Part shown: positions 58,045-64,000 of the stretch, in pieces
Numbering within the stretch: position 1 is the first letter of the stretch
Layout: every line of letters starts with the position of its first letter
Origin: Undibacterium sp. Jales W-56
GTDB taxonomy: Bacteria > Pseudomonadota > Gammaproteobacteria > Burkholderiales > Burkholderiaceae_D
NCBI RefSeq assembly: GCF_025548535.1
Contig: NZ_JAJLQW010000002.1
Location: 649,173-713,172, forward strand
Direction of reading: 5' to 3'
Length of the DNA: 64,000 nt
Program-made: the position numbers and the translations under genes
Notes under the pieces: generated by a model
The model's input: only the letters and a program-made list of their open reading frames with translations
What the model was told of the DNA's origin: nothing
Databases searched by the model: none

Positions 58045-60294
58045 ATGAATGCAATGATCCACTCTTCCGAAGATGATCTGGTATTTCTGGACGAACCAGA
58101 GGCAATTGACGCTTCGACAGTGATCAAGCTTCACCCAACGTGGCGAATCATGATCATTGATGATGATCCGGATGTGCACTCCGCAACGACATTTGCTTTA
58201 GGCAGCCTGGAAATTCAACATCGGCCGCTCAGTTTTTTGCATGCCTACTCGGCAGCAGAAGCACGCGATATATTGCAGCACGAGACCGATATCGCGATCA
58301 TCTTGCTAGATGTCGTGATGGAGCAAGAGGACGCGGGCCTGCAGCTCGTCAGTCATATCCGTAAAACGCTGGGACTGGCCGACGTTCGCATCATCCTGCG
58401 TACAGGGCAGCCAGGGTATGCGCCTGAGATCGATGCAATCCGCGACTACGACATCAATGACTACAAAACCAAATCCGAATTAACCCGTACCAAACTCTAC
58501 ACCGCAGTCACCTCCGCCATTCGCTCCTACGAACAAATTTGCGCCATCAGCGCGAGTCGCCGCGGATTGGAACTGATCATCAACGCCAGCACTGAACTGA
58601 TGGCATTGCGTGGCTTGCAAAATTTTGCCTCTGGTGTACTGACGCAAATTTCGGGATTGCTCGGTAACCATGCAGAAGGTTTCGTCTGTTCGCAGCAAGG
58701 TATAGACGGAGAAAAAGAACTCAAAATTATCGCGGCAACGCATTCGTTTCAACATCTGGTTGACCATCCAGTCAGCGATGTGGTTGATGAAAAGGCCAAT
58801 GCGATCGTACAACACTCCATGCAAGAGCGCCGCAATTTGTACGAGGCAGAGTCAACAACGCTCTATTTCAGTAATGTTGCAGACCGTGACCTGACGGTTT
58901 ATCTGAATGTAGGGCTGAATCTGAGTGAGATTGATAAACGCCTGCTCGAAGTCTTCTGCAATAACGTGTCTGTCGGCCTGGATAACGTGATGCTGACTTC
59001 CAGATTACATAGCTACGCTTTTTACGATCCACTGACGAGTTTAGCGAATCGACTCAAGCTCTTGCAGACATTGAATGAAACCCTGCAATCGCCGCTCAAA
59101 AGACATAGCGCATTGTCACTGATCGACATCGATCACTTTGCTGAAACCAATGATGCATTAGGTCACCAATTTGGCGACTTGTTGCTGTGTGCTGTCGCAC
59201 AACGCCTGGTCAGGCATTTTGGGGAAGATTGCCAGCTTGCTCGTGTCGGCAGCGACGCCTTCGCTTTGCTGGGCGACGAAGAAATGGTCTGCCCACAAGC
59301 GATTCTGGCTTTGTTCACCGCCCCCTTTGAGGTTGATCATCAAGACGTCCAGCTATCCGCGACTATCGGCTTAGTTGCGCTGGCAGATTATGACGGCGAC
59401 GGATCGGAAGCGCTCAAAGATACCAATATTGCGTTAAAACGCGCAAAGACCCATCAGCGCGGCAGCTTCGTCTATTTCACCCGGGACATGGGGGTAGAAA
59501 TACGTGAACGCGTCCGTCTGATGCATGCCCTGCGTGCTGCATTTGAGAATAAAAAATTATTCCTGGTATTCCAGCCGCAGATAGATATGTCGAACGGACA
59601 AGTGGTGGGGGCAGAAGCCCTGCTCCGCTGGAAAACGGAAGAAGGCAAGTTCGTCCCGCCAGATTTATTTATCCCGATTGCCGAATATTCCGGCTTGATC
59701 GTTGATATTGGCGAATGGGTGCTACGTACTGCGTGCCGTGAATTAGTTCACCTGCGTAGCTTGGGGTATAAGGATTTCCAGATGGCGATTAACGTCTCTC
59801 AGGCGCAATTCTCCCACCCGCTGTTCATGCAGTCGCTGAACAGCGCGCTGCTAGATACGCAGGCGCCGCCGGAATCCATCGAGCTAGAGATTACCGAATC
59901 GATGGCGATGAAAGATCTCGAGTTGCTCATCAAAACACTGCATCAAATCAAGCAACTGGGGATTAAAATTTCGATTGATGACTTTGGCACGGGATTCTCA
60001 TCGCTCAGCCATCTGCAAAAACTGGATATCGACAAACTCAAAATCGATCGCGCTTTTGTGAATGAAATCAGGCAAGATTCCGGTGAAGGCAGCATCGCAA
60101 AAATGGTCGTTCAGCTAGGCAAAAGCCTCGGCATCGCGATCATTGCAGAAGGTGTCGAAAGTGAAATGCAGGCCCAAACGCTGCTGTCATTCGGCTGCCA
60201 TTTAGCGCAAGGATATTTGTATGCCAAGCCGATGACCAAAGAAGACTTGCATCCCTGGCTAGAAAATAAACGGCAACTTGGTCTGAATAATTGA
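58045..60294 (+). CDS. REC-DUF3369-GGDEF-EAL response regulator, probable c-di-GMP phosphodiesterase
   Basis: 749 residues. An N-terminal receiver domain at about 33-160 with phosphoacceptor Asp89 (LLDVVM) is followed by a DUF3369 domain around 165-315. The GGDEF-type domain (330-480) has the active-site loop GSDAF at 402-406 in place of GGDEF. The EAL domain (from 495) has EALLRW at 524 and an intact DDFGTGFSS. The cyclase half is therefore probably inactive or a GTP sensor, and the EAL half likely hydrolyses c-di-GMP under control of the receiver. No partner kinase is adjacent. Confidence 0.9.
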   Translation: MNAMIHSSEDDLVFLDEPEAIDASTVIKLHPTWRIMIIDDDPDVHSATTFALGSLEIQHRPLSFLHAYSAAEARDILQHETDIAIILLDVVMEQEDAGLQLVSHIRKTLGLADVRIILRTGQPGYAPEIDAIRDYDINDYKTKSELTRTKLYTAVTSAIRSYEQICAISASRRGLELIINASTELMALRGLQNFASGVLTQISGLLGNHAEGFVCSQQGIDGEKELKIIAATHSFQHLVDHPVSDVVDEKANAIVQHSMQERRNLYEAESTTLYFSNVADRDLTVYLNVGLNLSEIDKRLLEVFCNNVSVGLDNVMLTSRLHSYAFYDPLTSLANRLKLLQTLNETLQSPLKRHSALSLIDIDHFAETNDALGHQFGDLLLCAVAQRLVRHFGEDCQLARVGSDAFALLGDEEMVCPQAILALFTAPFEVDHQDVQLSATIGLVALADYDGDGSEALKDTNIALKRAKTHQRGSFVYFTRDMGVEIRERVRLMHALRAAFENKKLFLVFQPQIDMSNGQVVGAEALLRWKTEEGKFVPPDLFIPIAEYSGLIVDIGEWVLRTACRELVHLRSLGYKDFQMAINVSQAQFSHPLFMQSLNSALLDTQAPPESIELEITESMAMKDLELLIKTLHQIKQLGIKISIDDFGTGFSSLSHLQKLDIDKLKIDRAFVNEIRQDSGEGSIAKMVVQLGKSLGIAIIAEGVESEMQAQTLLSFGCHLAQGYLYAKPMTKEDLHPWLENKRQLGLNN

Positions 60295-60742
60295 TAGCAG
60301 GGACCGTCAATTGAACTGCTAACGACTTCGCGGCATAAGTCCTTTAACCATCATCAGATTTGCAGAATTTACGCAAAACGGCAAGCTGCTTGCCACCATT
60401 CATATTGAACCTGTAGATTGGATGCGATTTTCCGAGGCATTTCGCGCCAACAGCCGCACCCGGCATGCGGATTCGTTCTGATCTCCACTTGCCACGGAAC
60501 CAGTTCCCCTTGCTTTTCTCTGTGTCTCGGTGGCGAGTGGTGGTGGTTGTGTGAGTCCTGATTTGATGTGACTCAAGGATGATTCCGATTCCCTCTACGC
60601 CACCGTCATCAAGCCCCTCCGGGACTCAACTATCTTGTAACAAGAATGACATTTTTCTTGACGCTGTAATTGGCACCTGCGTACACTCTCACGATTACCT
60701 AAAAAAACCGTCGATCATGATCGATTAGACAATACACCGCCT
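60295..60742. other. intergenic region before mltD
   Basis: 448 bases, fairly G+C-rich in the middle, with no coding frame I can support. The candidate mltD promoter lies at its right end. Confidence 0.5.
60658..60687 (+). promoter_or_regulatory. candidate sigma-70 promoter of mltD
   Basis: TTGACG (60658-60663), 18-bp spacer, TACACT (60682-60687), 55 bp before the mltD ATG. Confidence 0.5.
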
Positions 60743-62308
60743 ATGAAACCTAACCGACAGCTTATTTCCTCCCTTTTTTCTCCCGCAATTTCTTCCGTTC
60801 TGATTCCTACATTGGTGTTTTGCCTGTCGTCAGCAGCCTATGCAGAAGAACGTGATGCAGCCACATCAGCCAATACGCCCGAATCCAACATCAGCCTGAT
60901 CCAGACAGCACCGGCAGCCAGCACGGTCGCAGTCGAATTGCCCCTGGATACAACAGTGCAAGAGACCGATTTATGGAATCGCATCCGCAGTGGTTATGCG
61001 ATTCCGGATCTGGACAATCAGCTCGTAAATAATCAGTTGACCTGGTACAGCACCAGAACCGATTACATACAACGCACCGTACAGCGCGGCTCACGCTATC
61101 TATTTCATGTGGTTGAAGAATTAGAAAAACGCGGCATGCCAACTGAATTGGCCTTATTGCCGTTCATCGAATCCGCCTTCAATCCGCAAGCCATCTCGAC
61201 CGCTAAAGCCTCAGGCATGTGGCAATTCATGGCAGCAACCGGACGCGATTTCAACCTGAAACAAAACATGTTCAAGGATGACCGGCGCGGCGTATTGGAT
61301 TCGACCGACGCAGCACTGACTTACCTGGAGCGTTTGTACGGCATCTTCGGTGACTGGCAATTGGCACTGGCGGCGTATAACTGGGGTGAAGGCTCTGTGC
61401 AACGTGCGATCAAGAAGCAGCAAGCGATGGGCCTGCCTATCGATTTTGAGAGCCTGTCGGCGCTGATGCCGAACGAAACCAAAAACTATCTACCCAAGTT
61501 ACAAGCGGTCAAAAACATCATTGGACACCCCGAGCAATTTGGCATTGAGTTACCTAAGCTAGACAATCAACCTTACTTTGTCTCGGTAGAAAAAACCCGC
61601 GATATCGATGTCCGTGTCGCAGCGCAATTGGCTGAAATGTCCGTCGGCGATTTCACCGCCCTGAACCCGCAATTCAATCGCCCGGTCATCACTGGTAACA
61701 GCGCTACCAAAATCCTGCTGCCCACTGACAATGCCGTGGTATTCAAAGATAACTTGAGTAAATGGAGCGGCCCTTTATCTTCATGGGCGACCCATACCGT
61801 CGGTAAAACCGAGCGGATAGAATCCCTGGCAAACCGCTTAGGCTTAAAACCTGAAGTGCTGCGCGAAGTTAATTTGATCCCGGCCAAGATGCTGGTCAAA
61901 GCCGGTTCTACCCTGCTCGTACCAAAATCCAGCAAAACACCGGATCAGGATATCTCACTTGAAATCGCTGAAAAAGCGCAGCTGATTATTGAAAAAATGC
62001 CGTCGACGAGGCAAGTCAATATCAAAGTCGGCAAGCGCGATAACCTGAATTCGATTGCCAGGCATTACCGGGTGAGCGTCGCTGATTTAAAGGGCTGGAA
62101 TAATTTGAAGCGCGATAGCGTCACGACAGGACAAGCACTGCAAATCCATCTACCGATTCAGCAGGCCAGATCGAGGGGTGCCCGTATTACGGTAGCTCAT
62201 AATAATAGTCATGGCGGTAAAACGGTCCATCACCCGATAAAAACTCACACTATCCATACCGGGAAGATGTTGCTGGCAAAAGCAAAGTCAGGCAAAAAGC
62301 ATAGCTGA
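60743..62308 (+). CDS. mltD: membrane-bound lytic murein transglycosylase D
   Basis: 521 residues. N-terminal signal sequence to about residue 34 without a lipobox cysteine at the usual place. SLT domain with catalytic Glu143 in LPFIESAFNP, followed by GMWQFMAATGRDF. Two LysM-type repeats lie at about 348-395 and 430-478, and the Lys/His-rich C-terminus ends in KSGKKHS. It cleaves the glycan strand of peptidoglycan with formation of 1,6-anhydro ends, and LysM binds the wall. Confidence 0.92.
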   Translation: MKPNRQLISSLFSPAISSVLIPTLVFCLSSAAYAEERDAATSANTPESNISLIQTAPAASTVAVELPLDTTVQETDLWNRIRSGYAIPDLDNQLVNNQLTWYSTRTDYIQRTVQRGSRYLFHVVEELEKRGMPTELALLPFIESAFNPQAISTAKASGMWQFMAATGRDFNLKQNMFKDDRRGVLDSTDAALTYLERLYGIFGDWQLALAAYNWGEGSVQRAIKKQQAMGLPIDFESLSALMPNETKNYLPKLQAVKNIIGHPEQFGIELPKLDNQPYFVSVEKTRDIDVRVAAQLAEMSVGDFTALNPQFNRPVITGNSATKILLPTDNAVVFKDNLSKWSGPLSSWATHTVGKTERIESLANRLGLKPEVLREVNLIPAKMLVKAGSTLLVPKSSKTPDQDISLEIAEKAQLIIEKMPSTRQVNIKVGKRDNLNSIARHYRVSVADLKGWNNLKRDSVTTGQALQIHLPIQQARSRGARITVAHNNSHGGKTVHHPIKTHTIHTGKMLLAKAKSGKKHS

Positions 62309-62345
62309 TATCTTGAGCATATTTTAACTTAAGCAGTCAAAGCAA

Positions 62346-62376
62346 GTAAAAAAGGCACATGAATGTGCCTTTTTTA
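62346..62376 (+). terminator. terminator after mltD (bidirectional)
   Basis: GGCACAT/ATGTGCC arms (62354-62360, 62363-62369) with A- and T-runs. Between convergent mltD and the TPR gene. Confidence 0.85.
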
Positions 62377-62477
62377 CTTATTGCGGACTTCTCCACGCAT
62401 TGAGCAATTTTAATGCTTCAAGAAACAGCTTAGTCAAACACAACACCGATCGAACCATCGATGCTGATACCAGGCAA

Positions 62478-63731
62478 TTATTTGCCTGACTGATTTGCGT
62501 AGATCATCCAGTAGCGCGCCAGATCGGCAGTACCGTCGGCACCTTGTACTGTTTTCAATACCTTGATGGCATTGGATTTTTTACCAGCCTCAATCAGGGC
62601 AATACCTTGCAATAGCTTGGCATCATCAGGGCGCTTCAACTCCCCTTTGGCGATACCCTGCTCGATCATTTTCAAACCTTTGTCAGTCTGACCAGCAGTC
62701 ACATATGCATAGCCGAGATTAACCAAACCGGTGCCGTCTTTGCTTTGATTGGCTTCCGCTTCGTTAGCAGCGGCATTTGTTTTGCTTTCCGCCAGATTTT
62801 TATTCGCCAGATCGCGTAAACGCTTGTGACGTTCCGCTTCGTTACCTGTACCTAATGCACCGGCTTTGTAACCTTGTTCAATGATTTTAATCGCTTCTGC
62901 GGGATAACCTGCTTGCAGAGACAATTGAGACATTTCCATAAAATCATTGGTGCGGGTAATGTGACCCAAAGCGAATTTCAGTCGATACAGATAGAGAGAC
63001 AGGCGCTCAGAGTAGCCTGGCTTACTCTGAATGCGATTCAGCAAATCCAGCCAGTAATCTTTTTTCGGGTAGTAAGTCAGCAGTTTTTCGATCGCAGCAA
63101 CATACGTTGCTTTATCGTTTTGTTTCAATGCTGCGTTGGCGTATAACTGCAAGCTTGTCTCGCTTGGCGCGCGACCGGATTTTTCTTCAGCGGCCAGATC
63201 GGAGCGAACCTCTTTCATCGTGCCTGAGTAATCGCCACTCATGTACATCGATTGAATCAGGAAGGGACGCATCGCAGGATCGCTGCCGCCGTCTGAGTAG
63301 TAACGCTTTACCCATTGCACAGTTTTCGCATAATTACCCGCTTTGTAGTAAGCAGATGCCAAACCCTGAATGTACTTAACTTGTTCGCCAGCAGGTAATT
63401 TATTGGCGGAAATGATGGCTTCGTATGAGCGTATCACCGTATCATTGTCACCCGCCGCACTGGCAATCGCTGCACGCATACGTTCAATCGTGAAATTCTC
63501 GTTTACGGTCTTGCCGCCTACGCTGTCCGTCTCATGAATTTTCGCCAGAGCATCTTTATACTTCTTGGCCTTAAATAACTCACCGGCAGCTTGCACTACC
63601 TTGCCGATTTCCGGGCGCATTGCTTCCTGGGCATGAGCTGTATTGCCAGCGATAGTTGTCAACTCAGGTACAGCGCAGAATCCAATCGCAGCAAGTAATA
63701 CGGCGAGACGTGACAATCGTAGTTGCTTCAT
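62478..63731 (-). CDS. tetratricopeptide-repeat periplasmic protein of a TonB/ExbBD-type cluster
   Basis: About 417 residues from ATG 63731. Signal peptide ending near residue 35 (NTAHAQ/E). The remainder is a chain of TPR-like helical repeats (NLGYAYVTAGQTDKGLKMIE, YIQGLASAYYKAGNYAKTV). It follows an ExbD-type gene on the same strand after a hairpin, as in other Burkholderiales TonB clusters. It may scaffold energy-coupling components in the periplasm (inference). Confidence 0.75.
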   Translation of the reverse strand: MKQLRLSRLAVLLAAIGFCAVPELTTIAGNTAHAQEAMRPEIGKVVQAAGELFKAKKYKDALAKIHETDSVGGKTVNENFTIERMRAAIASAAGDNDTVIRSYEAIISANKLPAGEQVKYIQGLASAYYKAGNYAKTVQWVKRYYSDGGSDPAMRPFLIQSMYMSGDYSGTMKEVRSDLAAEEKSGRAPSETSLQLYANAALKQNDKATYVAAIEKLLTYYPKKDYWLDLLNRIQSKPGYSERLSLYLYRLKFALGHITRTNDFMEMSQLSLQAGYPAEAIKIIEQGYKAGALGTGNEAERHKRLRDLANKNLAESKTNAAANEAEANQSKDGTGLVNLGYAYVTAGQTDKGLKMIEQGIAKGELKRPDDAKLLQGIALIEAGKKSNAIKVLKTVQGADGTADLARYWMIYANQSGK

Positions 63732-63800
63732 GTTTTGATCTCTCAATCAATAAAAATCAGTAAATATAATGAATGTGGACGTTACAGCTTTTTGACTATG

Positions 63801-63824
63801 AAAAAAGGCAGGAGTAACCCTGCC
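63801..63824 (-). terminator. terminator after the ExbD-type gene
   Basis: GGCAGG/CCTGCC hairpin with T6 on the - strand, about 65 bp after the stop. Confidence 0.65.
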
Positions 63825-63888
63825 AATTTTGAATAATACCTTAGTTTTTGTGCTTGAAACAGCAAGAAGCTAAGTAATTACAAACTAC

Positions 63889-64000
63889 TTATTTCAAGAA
63901 CTGCTCATTGCCGACCATACCGATCTTGGTCACGCCCAGACGCTGTGCGCTGGCCATCACATGCGCCACCGACTTGTAGGCCACCAGCTTGTTCGGCCGT
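63889..64000 (-). CDS. ExbD/TolR-type biopolymer transport protein, C-terminal part (5' end outside window)
   Basis: The last 36 codons are visible and end VMASAQRLGVTKIGMVGNEQ then FLK and stop. This is the C-terminal periplasmic domain of ExbD (TolR-like), which with ExbB couples the proton gradient to TonB. The rest lies beyond the window end. Confidence 0.8.
   Translation of the reverse strand, partial: RPNKLVAYKSVAHVMASAQRLGVTKIGMVGNEQFLK

Overview
The window is a chromosomal segment of a betaproteobacterium of the order Burkholderiales, most likely Oxalobacteraceae. This is inferred from gene orders typical of that group: leuC-entericidin-leuD-leuB-asd-fimV-truA, and lepA-lepB-DUF4845-rnc-era-recO-pdxJ-acpS, followed by uvrC, pgsA and tRNA-Gly. 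Base composition looks moderate (roughly half G+C by eye), lower in the first 12 kb.

Region 1 (1-22903, all + strand) is the distal part of a surface-polysaccharide locus, probably O-antigen or capsule. It starts inside a GNAT acyltransferase gene. A nonulosonic (sialic/legionaminic-type) acid block follows: hydrolysing 2-epimerase, PIG-L deacetylase, NeuB-type synthase, NeuD-type acetyltransferase, CBS-nucleotidyltransferase, CMP-sugar synthetase, class III aminotransferase and an SDR. Then come a flippase, an unrecognised GT-B-like protein, a Wzy-like membrane protein and a hexapeptide acyltransferase. Next is an acetamidino block (amidotransferase, HisH paralogue, HisF paralogue). The locus ends with a fused two-domain oxidoreductase, a heparinase-like protein, a GT4 glycosyltransferase, wecB and wecC. 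Genes overlap by a few bases or nearly touch, so this is mostly one or two operons making, amidinating and polymerising an acidic sugar repeat.

Region 2 (22904-26047) is a transposon graveyard. A dead IS66-family element (23341-25674) has recognisable terminal inverted repeats and a perfect 8-bp target duplication. It lies between two fragments of an older integrase-core transposase.

Region 3 (26048-31132, - strand) holds a stand-alone uppS next to a glycine-rich predicted outer-membrane protein of unknown function, then rluB and scpB.

Region 4 (31494-38517) has initiator tRNA-Met, a Nudix hydrolase, an MFS transporter, the two N-end-rule aminoacyl-transferases aat and bpt, nadC-nadA, and a tRNA cluster (Leu, Cys, three identical Gly) next to pgsA.

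Region 5 (37933-47385, - strand) is the long housekeeping operon lepA-lepB-DUF4845-rnc-era-recO-pdxJ-acpS-uvrC-pgsA. Region 6 (47603-57760, - strand) is truA, fimV, asd, leuB, leuD, a tiny entericidin-like lipoprotein, leuC and aroC. The truA/lepA junction looks like a rearrangement point.

Region 7 (58045-64000) has a REC-DUF3369-GGDEF-EAL signalling protein with a degenerate GGDEF motif, mltD, a TPR protein and the C-terminus of an ExbD-type protein. No rRNA genes, CRISPR arrays or prophage genes were seen.
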